From an uncultured Burkholderiales bacterium (GTDB lineage: Bacteria > Pseudomonadota > Gammaproteobacteria > Burkholderiales > Burkholderiaceae_C): a stretch of DNA of 64,000 nucleotides. A model generated the notes under the pieces. The model was not told the DNA's origin. It saw only the letters and a program-made list of their open reading frames with translations, and ran no database searches. A program made the translations under genes and the position numbers. The DNA is taken from contig CALBSC010000078.1 in NCBI GenBank assembly GCA_937927685.1, positions 194,642 to 258,641 of the forward strand. Reading direction: 5' to 3'. This document shows, in pieces, positions 47,348 to 58,368 of the stretch; position 1 is the first letter of the stretch; the number at the start of each line of letters is the position of its first letter.

Positions 47348-48594
47348 ACCGTCCCCCGTTGATGACCCTGGACGAAGCCCTGCCACAACTGCTGGCGCAT
47401 GCGCGCGCGCTCGGGCGCCAGGAGACCGTCTCCACGTTCGATGCCGACGGTCGGGTGCTGGCGCAGGATGTGGTGTCAGCCCTGCAGGTGCCTCCGAACG
47501 ACAACAGTTCGATGGACGGCTATGCCGTGCGTTGCAGCGACGTCACGCAAGCCGGCACCGTGTTGCGCGTGACGCAACGCATTCCGGCGGGCAGCACGGG
47601 ACATGACCTGGGGACGGGCGAAGCGGCGCGCATCTTCACCGGCGCTCCGATCCCGCCGGGTGCCGATGCCGTCCTGATGCAGGAAGATGGTGAGGCCCTG
47701 GACGACGCGCACGTGCGTTGTCGCGTGGTGCCCGAACTGGGGCAATGGATTCGTCGCAGCGGCGAGGACGTCACGCGTGGCGCCACTGTCTTGCGCCGGG
47801 GCGATCGCCTGGGCCCCGCTGCGCTGGGTCTGGCGGCCAGCATTGGCTTGTCGCATCTGAATGTGGCGGCTCGGCCTCGCGTGGCGTTGATGTCCACCGG
47901 CGATGAACTGGTCATGCCGGGCGACGTACCGCCCCAGGCCATGCCACCCGGCGCCATTTACAACTCGAACCGGTTTTTTCTGCGCAGTTTGCTGGTGCGC
48001 ATGGGCTGTGATGTGACCGATCTGGGCATCGTGCCGGATCAATTCGGGGCCACACAACGCGCCTTGCAACAGGCGGCTTTGCACCATGACCTCATCCTCA
48101 CCAGTGGCGGGGTGTCGGTGGGAGAAGAGGACCACATCAAACCCGCGGTGCAGTCTCTGGGCGAATTGCATTTGTGGTCCCTGGCCATCAAGCCGGGCAA
48201 GCCGTTCGCGTTCGGGGCCGTGCGTCGCGACAGCGAGCATGCAGACGGCCCGAGCGCCCATTTCATCGGTTTGCCGGGCAACCCGGTTTCCAGCTTTGTG
48301 ACGTTCTTGCTGCTGGTGCGTCCTTTCATTCTGTCCCTGCAGGGGGCCCACCTGGTCCAGGCGCCGCGTTGGCGTTTGCGTGTGGCTGGCGATGGTCCGC
48401 GGGCTGACCGGCGGCGTGAATTTTTACGCGCACGGCGCAATGCGTCGGGTGAACTCGAGTTGTTTGCAAATCAGAGTTCAGGTGTGTTGACATCGGCCGT
48501 GTGGGCCGATGGTGTGATCGACAACCCGCCCGGCACGGTGATTCGGGCGGGCGATGAGGTGGACTTCATTCCCTGGTCGGAGTGGCTGGCATGA
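47344..48594 (+). CDS. moeA: Molybdopterin molybdenumtransferase
   Basis: The 416-residue protein has MoeA hallmarks: PPNDNSSMDGYAVR, IFTGAPIPPGADAVLMQED, ALMSTGDEL, LTSGGVSVGEEDHI and HFIGLPGNPVSSFVTF. It inserts molybdate into adenylylated molybdopterin. ATG 47344 overlaps the mobB stop; moaD overlaps its end. Confidence 0.95.
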   Translation: MNRPPLMTLDEALPQLLAHARALGRQETVSTFDADGRVLAQDVVSALQVPPNDNSSMDGYAVRCSDVTQAGTVLRVTQRIPAGSTGHDLGTGEAARIFTGAPIPPGADAVLMQEDGEALDDAHVRCRVVPELGQWIRRSGEDVTRGATVLRRGDRLGPAALGLAASIGLSHLNVAARPRVALMSTGDELVMPGDVPPQAMPPGAIYNSNRFFLRSLLVRMGCDVTDLGIVPDQFGATQRALQQAALHHDLILTSGGVSVGEEDHIKPAVQSLGELHLWSLAIKPGKPFAFGAVRRDSEHADGPSAHFIGLPGNPVSSFVTFLLLVRPFILSLQGAHLVQAPRWRLRVAGDGPRADRRREFLRARRNASGELELFANQSSGVLTSAVWADGVIDNPPGTVIRAGDEVDFIPWSEWLA

Positions 48595-48842
48595 ATATCC
48601 ACCTTCGCTATTTCGCCTCCATCCGCGAAGCCTTGGGTGTGGGGCAGGAGCTGTGGCAGACCCAGGCCCAGACGGTTGCGCAGTTGCGGCAGGAACTGGT
48701 GGGCCGGGGCGGCGCCTACGCTGACGTATTGGGCCAGCACCGGGCCTTGCGCGCTGCACTGAATCAAGACCTGTGTGAGGGCAATGCCGTGTTGCAGGAC
48801 GGCTGCGAGGTGGCCTTTTTCCCGCCTGTGACGGGGGGATGA
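48591..48842 (+). CDS. moaD: Molybdopterin synthase sulfur carrier subunit
   Basis: The 83-residue beta-grasp protein ends in the required Gly-Gly (PPVTGG) where the thiocarboxylate forms. AFFPPVTGG is typical of MoaD. It delivers sulfur to MoaE. ATG 48591 overlaps the moeA stop and its own stop overlaps the moaE start. Confidence 0.94.
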   Translation: MNIHLRYFASIREALGVGQELWQTQAQTVAQLRQELVGRGGAYADVLGQHRALRAALNQDLCEGNAVLQDGCEVAFFPPVTGG

Positions 48843-49324
48843 CCATGCGCTTCACGGTGCAGATCCAGACGGCCGACTTCGACCTCGGCGAGGAAGTGGC
48901 CCGCTTGCGTGACGGCGATGCGGGCGTGGGGGCGGTGTGTGCCTTTGTGGGCACGGTGCGCGATCGCAACGACGGCAGTTCGGTGGCCAGCCTTGAACTC
49001 GAGCACTACCCGGGCATGACCGAAAAATCCATCCAGTCCATGATGGCGCAGGCACAGGCCCGTTTTGATATTCGTGCTGCGCGCGTCATTCACCGGGTGG
49101 GACTGTTGCAACCGCAGGACCAGATCGTGCTGGTGGCCGTGACCTCGGCCCATCGGGGGGAGAGCTTTCAGGCCTGCGAATTCTTGATGGATTACCTCAA
49201 AACCCAGGCCCCGTTCTGGAAGAAAGAGGTGACCCCCGAGGGGTCGCGCTGGGTGGATGCGCGGGTGAGCGACGATCAGGCCCTGGCCCGCTGGGGCATA
49301 CAGCCCTCCGTCGATCCGGGTTGA
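48839..49324 (+). CDS. moaE: Molybdopterin synthase catalytic subunit
   Basis: The 161-residue protein has GAVCAFVGTVRDRNDG, LELEHYPGMTEKSI and the catalytic segment APFWKKEVTPEGSRWVDA with the conserved lysines. With MoaD it converts cyclic pyranopterin monophosphate to molybdopterin. It is the last of six overlapping genes (alaA to moaE). The next gene is convergent; the 121-base gap has no clear terminator. Confidence 0.95.
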   Translation: MTMRFTVQIQTADFDLGEEVARLRDGDAGVGAVCAFVGTVRDRNDGSSVASLELEHYPGMTEKSIQSMMAQAQARFDIRAARVIHRVGLLQPQDQIVLVAVTSAHRGESFQACEFLMDYLKTQAPFWKKEVTPEGSRWVDARVSDDQALARWGIQPSVDPG

Positions 49325-49445
49325 GGGGTGTCTGTGCGGTTTAGCACGACGGTCTTGTGCGTGCGTCAGGTTCGCCGTCTTTAAGGGGGCAGCATCCGCA
49401 CTTCCACGTTGAGCGCGCCCACATCACTTCGCGTTCTGCGTTCCT

Positions 49446-49994
49446 TCAATTCAGATAGCCCCTGGTGGGCGGATTGGCCGGCTGCTGACCGCTCTGACTC
49501 TCAGGCGTGTTTTTCAGCCAGCCTGATTTGTCCACAGCGTCTCGCATGAGTTGTTGCAGTCCAATGATCAGGTCCGGATGCACCCGGGCCTGAAAGCCTC
49601 GGTGCGGTGGCGGCCCCAGTTTTTCCTGGAAGCCGAGCACAATGGTGCCATCGGTCTGAGGGCTCATCTGGATGTCGGTGATCAGCAAGGGCTCAGGTCC
49701 CAGGGGGTGCGTGTCGGCTTCGTTGTAAGGGGTGGAAAAATCGGCCTTGCCCAGATTTTCCTGTTGCTTGAATTCAGCCATCATCTGCCGGGTGTGCTCG
49801 CTGAGCACGGGCGTTTCAACCGTAGGAGGGGGTGCCGTGATGTCCACCCCCAGACGCTCCAGGTGGGGTTGGAGTCCCAGGGTCAGGCGACGTGTCAGCC
49901 ACACGCGCAGCTCTTCATGGGCCGTGGTGTTGATGCGCAGCAACAAACGGTCCTGCAACACGTCATGATGAAGGGAGAGCTGATGAATGTTCAT
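49446..49994 (-). CDS. Protein of unknown function next to clpB
   Basis: I do not recognise this 182-residue protein. It starts MNIHQLSLHHDVLQDRLLLRINTTAHEELRVW, followed by LTRRLTLGLQPHLERLG. The middle is Pro/Thr-rich and the C-terminus has FQARVHPDLIIGLQQLMRDAVDKSGW before a Gly/Pro/Asn-rich tail. There is no signal peptide or membrane segment. The N-terminal strand-helix pattern and C-terminal amphipathic helix suggest a folded cytoplasmic protein. It is divergent from clpB, and codon use matches its neighbours. Confidence 0.7.
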   Translation of the reverse strand: MNIHQLSLHHDVLQDRLLLRINTTAHEELRVWLTRRLTLGLQPHLERLGVDITAPPPTVETPVLSEHTRQMMAEFKQQENLGKADFSTPYNEADTHPLGPEPLLITDIQMSPQTDGTIVLGFQEKLGPPPHRGFQARVHPDLIIGLQQLMRDAVDKSGWLKNTPESQSGQQPANPPTRGYLN

Positions 49995-50037
49995 GCTTGC
50001 GCTGGATCAAGTCGGCAGGTCTGGCGTGCGGGCTTGT

Positions 50038-50065
50038 CTTGAAAAGGGGATGATGATCCTCAGGT
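50038..50065 (+). promoter_or_regulatory. Candidate sigma-32 heat-shock promoter of clpB
   Basis: CTTGAAA (50038-50044) matches the sigma-32 -35 consensus exactly. After 13 bases, CCTCAGGT (50058-50065) matches the CCCCATNT -10 at most specified positions. The clpB ATG lies 37 bases further on. Confidence 0.55.
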
Positions 50066-50101
50066 GCCGATGAATGATCACTTATTGTGCGGGAAATTGA
50101 C

Positions 50102-52702
<2,601 letters not shown>

Positions 52703-52723
52703 TACCAGGGGCCGCGTGGAACG

Positions 52724-52742
52724 CCCGATCGAGTCGGTCGGG
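52724..52742 (+). terminator. Weak hairpin after clpB
   Basis: CCCGA and TCGGG flank a nine-base loop 22 bases after the clpB stop. No T-run follows. It may contribute to ending the clpB message. CATAAT at 52768-52773 further on could be the -10 of the next gene. Confidence 0.4.
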
Positions 52743-52797
52743 TGACAGGGGGGTGCAAGCGCCCGCGCATAATGGGGATTGTTGGAAACTTTGAACA

Positions 52798-54510
52798 ATG
52801 CATCCCATGAGCACACGCGAACAAATTGCTGGCCATCTCCTGGTCGAATGTCTGGTGGAACAAGGCGTCACGCACGCCTTCGGTGTTCCGGGCGAGAGTT
52901 ACCTGGCGGTGCTGGACGGCTTGCATGCGTACCGCGACCGCATCCAGTTCATCATCAACCGTCAGGAGGGTGGAGCGGCCTACATGGCGGAAGCGCACGG
53001 CAAGCTCACCGGCCGACCCGGGGTGTGCCTGGTCACGCGCGGACCGGGCGCGACCAATGCCTCGGTGGGTGTTCACACCGCCTTCCAGGACAGCACGCCC
53101 ATGGTGCTGCTGGTGGGCGACGTGGCTTCCGATTGTCGTGACCGTGAAGGCTTCCAGGAACTGGATTACGGCACCTTCTTCGGCCCCAACACGCGTGGCA
53201 TGGCCAAGCGGGTCGAGCGCATCGACGACCCCGAGCGCATCCCTGAATATGTGGCGCGTGCGTTTGCGACCGCCGTGAATGGTCGTCCGGGCCCGGTCGT
53301 GCTGGTCCTGCCGGAGGACATGCTGGTCAAGACCGTCAGTGCTCGTCCGCTGCCGCGCGTGCCAGCCGTGCAAGCGGCCCCTGCGCCTGCAGACCTGGCC
53401 CGTCTGCGCGACATGCTGATGGCGGCGCGCAAGCCGTTCGTGCTGGCGGGCGGTCCGGGCTGGACACCTGCTGCCGCGCAAGCCCTGCAGCGATTTGCCG
53501 AGAACTGGAAGTTGCCGGTGGGCAATGCCTTTCGCTTTCAGGACACGTTTGACAACCTGCATCCGCAGTACGCGGGTGACGTGGGCATTGGCCTCAACCC
53601 CAAACTCGCGCAGCGCCTGCAGGACTGTGATCTGCTGCTGGTGCTGGGTCCGCGGCTGGGCGAGATGACCACTGGCGGCTATGCGCTGCTCAAGCCCCCG
53701 CGCCTGCCGCAGCAGCTGGTGCACATCCACCCGAGCGCTGAAGAACTCAACCGTGTGTACCACGCTGACCTGGCCATCCTGGCGACGCTGGGTGCAGCCG
53801 CCGGCGCACTCGAATCGCTCCCTGCACCGGCCGTTGTGCCCTGGGCGGCCTGGACCCAACAAGCCCAAGCCGATTACCTGGCCAACCTGACGCCGCAACC
53901 CTTGCCGGGCGATATCGACATGGCCGCCATCATCGCGGTGGTCAACCGCCTGTTGCCTGCTGACGCGGTGGTGACCAATGGCGCGGGCAACTTTGCCAGC
54001 TGGGTGCATCGTTTCCATCGCTACCACGGCATTGCGCGTGGTCACAAGACGCAACTGGCGCCGACCAACGGCTCCATGGGCTACGGTGTGCCAGCGGGCA
54101 TTGCCGCCAACATCACCACGGGGCGCACGGCCTTCACCATTGCCGGGGACGGCGACTTCCTCATGAATGGTCAGGAGCTGGCGACGGCCAGGCAGTATGG
54201 CGGTCGCAGCATCATTGTGTTGCTCAACAACGGCATGTACGGCACCATCCGCATGCACCAGGAGCGCGACTTCCCCACGCACGAAAGCGGTTCGCATTTG
54301 AGCAACCCGGATTTTGTGGCCTTGGCCCAGGCGTATGGCTATGAAGGCGCTCGCGTCACACGCACCGCCGAGTTCGAGCCCGCGATGCGTGCAGCGCTGG
54401 CCAGCAAGACCGGGACCGTGATCGAGATCATGCTCGATCAGGAAGTCATCACCACACGGGCCACCCTCTCGTCGATCAGGGATGCCGCCATCAAGCGATT
54501 GAAGTCCTGA
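52798..54510 (+). CDS. Acetolactate synthase-like thiamine-diphosphate enzyme
   Basis: The 570-residue protein has the three-domain ThDP decarboxylase layout. HAFGVPGESYLAVLD near residue 30 carries the conserved activating Glu, the middle domain follows, and the C-terminal ThDP-Mg motif runs from GDGDFLMNGQELATARQYGG to LLNNGMYGT. It lacks a regulatory partner gene and stands apart from isoleucine-valine genes, so true acetolactate synthase is unlikely. The substrate is unknown. The first ATG at 52798 was used; ATG 52807 is also possible. Confidence 0.85.
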   Translation: MHPMSTREQIAGHLLVECLVEQGVTHAFGVPGESYLAVLDGLHAYRDRIQFIINRQEGGAAYMAEAHGKLTGRPGVCLVTRGPGATNASVGVHTAFQDSTPMVLLVGDVASDCRDREGFQELDYGTFFGPNTRGMAKRVERIDDPERIPEYVARAFATAVNGRPGPVVLVLPEDMLVKTVSARPLPRVPAVQAAPAPADLARLRDMLMAARKPFVLAGGPGWTPAAAQALQRFAENWKLPVGNAFRFQDTFDNLHPQYAGDVGIGLNPKLAQRLQDCDLLLVLGPRLGEMTTGGYALLKPPRLPQQLVHIHPSAEELNRVYHADLAILATLGAAAGALESLPAPAVVPWAAWTQQAQADYLANLTPQPLPGDIDMAAIIAVVNRLLPADAVVTNGAGNFASWVHRFHRYHGIARGHKTQLAPTNGSMGYGVPAGIAANITTGRTAFTIAGDGDFLMNGQELATARQYGGRSIIVLLNNGMYGTIRMHQERDFPTHESGSHLSNPDFVALAQAYGYEGARVTRTAEFEPAMRAALASKTGTVIEIMLDQEVITTRATLSSIRDAAIKRLKS

Positions 54511-54600
54511 TCCGCATGGCGTGATCGGCGCCCTGTGCACGGTTGGCCCGTGTTCTGATCCGATGGCGCACACGGTCGTCCGCGGTCACGTCCATCCAAG

Positions 54601-54638
54601 AAAAAAGCCATCTGACACCGGGCAGGTGCAGATGGCTT
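54601..54638 (-). terminator. Intrinsic terminator after aceA
   Basis: On the minus strand AGCCATCTG and CAGATGGCT pair over nine bases, followed by TTTTTT. It lies 44 bases after the aceA stop. Confidence 0.88.
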
Positions 54639-54681
54639 GATCTCATGCGCCAGCGCAGCGGCGCTGGCGATGACGTTCAGT

Positions 54682-56013
54682 TCAGTGGAACTGCTCTTCC
54701 TCGGTGGAACCGGTCAGCGCCTTGACGCTGGACTGGCCGCCCTGGATCACGGTGGTCACGTCGTCGAAGTAACCCGCGCCCACTTCCTGCTGGTGCGACA
54801 CGAAGGTGTAGCCCTTTTCGCGAGCAGCAAACTCGGGCTCTTGCACCATGTTCACATAGTGCTTCATGCCTTCGCCGCGTGCATAAGCATGGGCGAACTG
54901 GAAGCTGTTGTACCAATTGACGTGGATGCCGGCCAGCGTGATGAACTGGTACTTGTAGCCCAGCGCGGACAACTCGTCCTGGAACGCTGCGATGGTCTTG
55001 TCGTCCAGGTTCTTCTTCCAGTTGAAGGAGGGCGAGCAGTTGTAAGACAGCAGCTTGCCGGGATGCTTGGCATGCACGGCCTGAGCGAACTCACGGGCAA
55101 AGCCCAGGTCAGGCGTGCCGGTCTCGCACCACACCAGGTCGGCGTAGGCGGCGTAGGCCACGCCACGGCTGATGGCTTGCTCCAGACCGTTCTTGACGCG
55201 GTAGAAGCCCTCGGGGGTGCGCTCGCCGGTCAGGAAGGGCTTGTCGTTGGCGTCATGGTCGCTGGTGAGCAGGTTGGCCGCTTCGGAATCGGTACGGGCC
55301 AGCACAATGGTCGACACGCCCATCACGTCGGCGGCGAAGCGGGCCGCGATCAGCTTTTCGCAGGCTTCCTGGGTGGGCACGAGCACCTTGCCGCCCATGT
55401 GGCCGCACTTCTTCACCGCCGCCAGCTGGTCTTCAAAGTGAACGCCCGCGGCACCGGCGGCGATCATGTTCTTCATCAGTTCGAAGGCGTTGAGCACACC
55501 GCCGAAGCCGGCTTCGGCATCGGCCACGATGGGCAGGAAGAAGTCGGTGTAGTCCTTGCTGCCCGGCTCGATGCCACGGCCCCACTGGATTTCATCGGCG
55601 CGCTTGAAGGTGTTGTTGATGCGACGCACCATGGTGGGCACCGAGTCGTAGGCGTACAGCGACTGGTCGGGGTACATGGTCTCGGAGGTGTTGCCGTCGG
55701 CGGCCACTTGCCAGCCCGACAGATACACGGCCTCCAGACCGGCCTTGGCTTGCTGCATGGCCTGGCCAGCAGAGATGGCGCCGAAGGAGTTCACATAGCC
55801 TTTCTTGGCCTCACCATTGATCAGGCGCCAGAGCTTGTCGGCACCGCGCTTGGCCAGGGTGTGCTCGATGTGCAGGCTTCCGCGCAGGCGCACGACGTCG
55901 GCGGCGCTGTAACCCCGCTTGATGCCTTTCCAGCGCGGGTTGTGGGCCCAGTCTTTTTCGAGGGCGGCGATTTGTTGTTCGCGGCTCAGTTGTTCGGTCA
56001 GGTTTTGCGGCAT
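54682..56013 (-). CDS. aceA: Isocitrate lyase
   Basis: The 443-residue protein contains the catalytic loop KKCGHMGGKVLVPTQEA, the TDSEAANLLTSDHD segment and WCETGTPDLGFAREFAQA, all typical of isocitrate lyase. It splits isocitrate into glyoxylate and succinate for growth on acetate or fatty acids. AAAGGAGTG before the ATG is a strong ribosome binding site. Malate synthase is not adjacent. The upstream region is AT-rich with paired dyads. Confidence 0.96.
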   Translation of the reverse strand: MPQNLTEQLSREQQIAALEKDWAHNPRWKGIKRGYSAADVVRLRGSLHIEHTLAKRGADKLWRLINGEAKKGYVNSFGAISAGQAMQQAKAGLEAVYLSGWQVAADGNTSETMYPDQSLYAYDSVPTMVRRINNTFKRADEIQWGRGIEPGSKDYTDFFLPIVADAEAGFGGVLNAFELMKNMIAAGAAGVHFEDQLAAVKKCGHMGGKVLVPTQEACEKLIAARFAADVMGVSTIVLARTDSEAANLLTSDHDANDKPFLTGERTPEGFYRVKNGLEQAISRGVAYAAYADLVWCETGTPDLGFAREFAQAVHAKHPGKLLSYNCSPSFNWKKNLDDKTIAAFQDELSALGYKYQFITLAGIHVNWYNSFQFAHAYARGEGMKHYVNMVQEPEFAAREKGYTFVSHQQEVGAGYFDDVTTVIQGGQSSVKALTGSTEEEQFH

Positions 56014-56356
56014 GAGATCACTCCTTTAAATAAACGATTCGTCGGGATATGAAAGCGGTTGTTTTTCAGATCCGTTGCACCCAGTTTAAGTCTTGTAGAA
56101 GAGTGAGTTCGTATCTTGTGTCTTATATAAGAATTATTTTTTATCAATATAAATCAATAACTTATTTATTGAATATCTCAATGTGAAAATTAATTTCTCA
56201 TATCAAGAAAAAATATTGCGGCGCAGCAATCCAATATTTCACAATAAGAAAAATTGTTTGCGCTGGTGAAAACCCGCGTGCGACGGCCCTTGACGGACCA
56301 GGCGGGCCCGCGAAAGACTGGGTGCTCGCTCGGGCGTTCCGCCGCCCCGATGGGCT
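56014..56356. promoter_or_regulatory. AT-rich aceA upstream region with paired dyads
   Basis: This 343-base gap holds no gene. From about 56090 to 56270 it is strikingly AT-rich for this genome. Two matching dyads of form TCTTNTANAAGA lie at 56091-56102 and 56121-56132 (on the minus strand TCTTCTACAAGA and TCTTATATAAGA), 30 bases apart. A third symmetric element, AAATATT-N15-AATATTT with an inner TTGC-N6-GCAA, spans 56211-56239. These are likely protein-binding sites for aceA control; the regulator is unknown. Confidence 0.55.
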
Positions 56357-56758
56357 TCAACCGGTCGGCGGACACCCCTGCAACCAGTCCCCGTGCGCGA
56401 TCAACGCTCGCCCGTGAATGCGCGAGGGATCAATTTCGTAGAGCAGGCATGGCATCGGTCCATCGGGTGTGTCCACCAACACGTTGCGGCGGTGGTATTC
56501 CCCGGTGGGCACCGGCAAGAGACCCTCCAGATGATCGAGTTGGGTCAGCACCGCGGGCGTGACCTCGTAGACCTCTCCCTGCACCCAGTCGCCGTTGCCC
56601 AGTAAGAGACCGGGGTAGCGGCCGAGGTGGTAGAGACGACCGCGGACACGCGCCGCCGTGACAAAACAGGGCCGGGGCTGATAGCGGTGAATGTCGTTGC
56701 GACCGCCACGTCGCAGCGTGCCGTAAACAAACACGCGCTTCATCTCGGTTTGTTGCAT
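56357..56758 (-). CDS. Gamma-glutamylcyclotransferase-like (AIG2/YtfP) protein
   Basis: The 133-residue protein has FVYGTLRRGGRN (the substrate loop) and YEVTPAVLTQLDHLEG with the catalytic Glu of the GGCT fold. AGGAG seven bases before ATG 56758 sets the start. Family members cyclise gamma-glutamyl amines or peptides; the substrate here is unknown. It lies next to a divergent transporter gene and they share a tight intergenic region. Confidence 0.88.
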   Translation of the reverse strand: MQQTEMKRVFVYGTLRRGGRNDIHRYQPRPCFVTAARVRGRLYHLGRYPGLLLGNGDWVQGEVYEVTPAVLTQLDHLEGLLPVPTGEYHRRNVLVDTPDGPMPCLLYEIDPSRIHGRALIAHGDWLQGCPPTG

Positions 56759-56780
56759 GATGCGCTCCTGGTCACCTCTC

Positions 56781-57710
56781 ATGAACTCTTCATCCACATT
56801 GTCACATCCCCCCCTGGGGTTGCACCACCTTTGTCTGGCCGCGAGCATGGCGCTGGTCGGCAGTTATGTCACCTTATCGCAGCAACTCGTGGCCGTGATG
56901 GGGGTGACGGTGCTGGCCTGGTGCCGTTTCACGATCGGGGCACTGGCGATGCCGCATTGGTTGCGCAAACCCGCTGAGGAGCCACGCCTCACGCCCGCAC
57001 TGCACGGCTGGTTGTTCCTGGAGTCCTTGCTGGGCAATGTGCTGTTCTCTTTGTGCATGCTCGCGGGCGTGCAACGCACCTCCGTTGTGTCGGCCGGCGT
57101 GATTCTGTCGTTCACACCGATGGCCGTGGCCTTGCTGAGCCGATGGTGGCTGGGTGAGCACGTGGCCTGGCGGACGTGGGCGGGCATTGTGCTTGCGGTC
57201 ATTGGCATGGCGTTGCTGGGCCTAGAAGCCCGAGTGATTGAAACGGATGGCGAAGGTGCCGCGTTGTCGGACAGGGCCATCGGCAATCTGTTGATCCTGG
57301 CCGCCGTGCTGTGTGAAGCCAGCTACGCGGTGATTGGCAAGCGCCTCACCCGCTCACTGAGTCCGCGACGCATCACCGCCCTGATCAACCTGTGGGGCTG
57401 GGTGCTCATGACGCCGCTGGCCTGGTCGGCCTTGTCATCTTTCAACCCGGCGACGCTTCATCTCGGTCAGTGGGGGGCGTTGCTGTTTTACGCCTTGGCT
57501 GCGAGCGTGGGCACGGTCTGGTTGTGGATGACCGGCCTGCAGCGTGTGCCGGCGAGTCAGGCGGGGGTGTTCACCGCCATGCTGCCCCTGGCCGCGTGCA
57601 CGGTGGCCTGGGTGTTGGGCGAGGTGCCATCGCCGCTGCAATGGCTGGCTCTGGGGCTCACGCTGGCAGGCATTGTCGTGTCCAATTGGATACGGCGCGA
57701 AGGTGCCTGA
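56781..57710 (+). CDS. EamA-family drug/metabolite transporter
   Basis: The protein (309 residues from ATG 56781) has about ten membrane helices in two EamA repeats; CRFTIGALAMPHWLRKP, GVILSFTPMAVALLSRW and VPASQAGVFTAMLPLAAC fit the family. An earlier in-frame ATG at 56757 would overlap the divergent gene start by two bases and is also possible. It is probably an inner-membrane exporter of unknown substrate. There is no obvious operon partner. Confidence 0.85.
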   Translation: MNSSSTLSHPPLGLHHLCLAASMALVGSYVTLSQQLVAVMGVTVLAWCRFTIGALAMPHWLRKPAEEPRLTPALHGWLFLESLLGNVLFSLCMLAGVQRTSVVSAGVILSFTPMAVALLSRWWLGEHVAWRTWAGIVLAVIGMALLGLEARVIETDGEGAALSDRAIGNLLILAAVLCEASYAVIGKRLTRSLSPRRITALINLWGWVLMTPLAWSALSSFNPATLHLGQWGALLFYALAASVGTVWLWMTGLQRVPASQAGVFTAMLPLAACTVAWVLGEVPSPLQWLALGLTLAGIVVSNWIRREGA

Positions 57711-57776
57711 ACCGGAATTTCCCCCGAAACCGCCACGTTGCCGGGTTTTTCCTCTGAAAAAAACAACATCTCGAGT

Positions 57777-57792
57777 GAAAAAAGTGTTTTTC
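57777..57792. promoter_or_regulatory. A/T-tract dyad upstream of the SWIB gene
   Basis: GAAAAA-AGTG-TTTTTC is a perfect six-base inverted repeat 100 bases before the SWIB-domain gene, in a stretch with several further A and T runs. It may be a promoter-proximal A-tract bend or a weak hairpin terminator for the transporter gene upstream. Confidence 0.35.
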
Positions 57793-57891
57793 CCCTTGGA
57801 AATGCGATTTTTTCCCGATAGCATCCGGGGTGCTGAAGGATCTGCAGATTCCTCCAGTGAAAACTAACCTCTTCTAGAAGGAAATTGAATC

Positions 57892-58347
57892 ATGGCAACT
57901 GCAAAGAAAGCACCGGCTAAAAAAGCCGCCGCAAAAAAAGCTCCGGCTAAAAAAGTCGCAGCCAAGAAACCCGTAGCGAAGAAGGCCGCCCCGGCCAAGA
58001 AGCCCGCTGCCAAGAAAGCCGCTCCGGCCAAGAAAGCCGCTCCCGCCAAAAAAGCTGCGGCCAAGAAGCCCGCCGCCAAAAAGGCTCCCGCCAAGAAGCG
58101 CACCCCCAACGCTGCATTCATGAAGGCCCTGACCCCCAGCGCCGCACTGGCCGCCGTGATTGGCAACGCCGCTGTGCCGCGCACCGAAGTGGTCAGCAAA
58201 CTGTGGACGTACATCAAAAAGCACGGCCTGCAGGACAAAGTCAACAAGCGCAACATCAACGCTGACGACAAGCTCAAGGCCGTGTTCGGCAAGAGCCAGG
58301 TCACGATGTTCGAACTGGCTGGCCTGATTGGCAAGCACCTGAGCTGA
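57892..58347 (+). CDS. SWIB-domain protein with histone H1-like Lys/Ala tail
   Basis: The 151-residue protein has two parts. Residues 2-70 are almost only Lys, Ala and Pro in repeated AKKA/PAKK units, like the C-terminus of histone H1 and bacterial H1-like proteins. Residues 72-151 are a SWIB/MDM2 domain (LTPSAALAAVIG ... VVSKLWTYIKKHGLQDK ... DDKLKAVFGKSQVTMFELAGLI). It probably binds DNA in the nucleoid through the tail. A ribosome binding site GAAGGAAA and a terminator mark a single-gene unit. The SWIB part is best known from eukaryotic chromatin factors and chlamydiae; related fusions exist in Burkholderiales. Confidence 0.93.
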   Translation: MATAKKAPAKKAAAKKAPAKKVAAKKPVAKKAAPAKKPAAKKAAPAKKAAPAKKAAAKKPAAKKAPAKKRTPNAAFMKALTPSAALAAVIGNAAVPRTEVVSKLWTYIKKHGLQDKVNKRNINADDKLKAVFGKSQVTMFELAGLIGKHLS

Positions 58348-58368
58348 TCCCCGGATCCTGCTCAAGCG

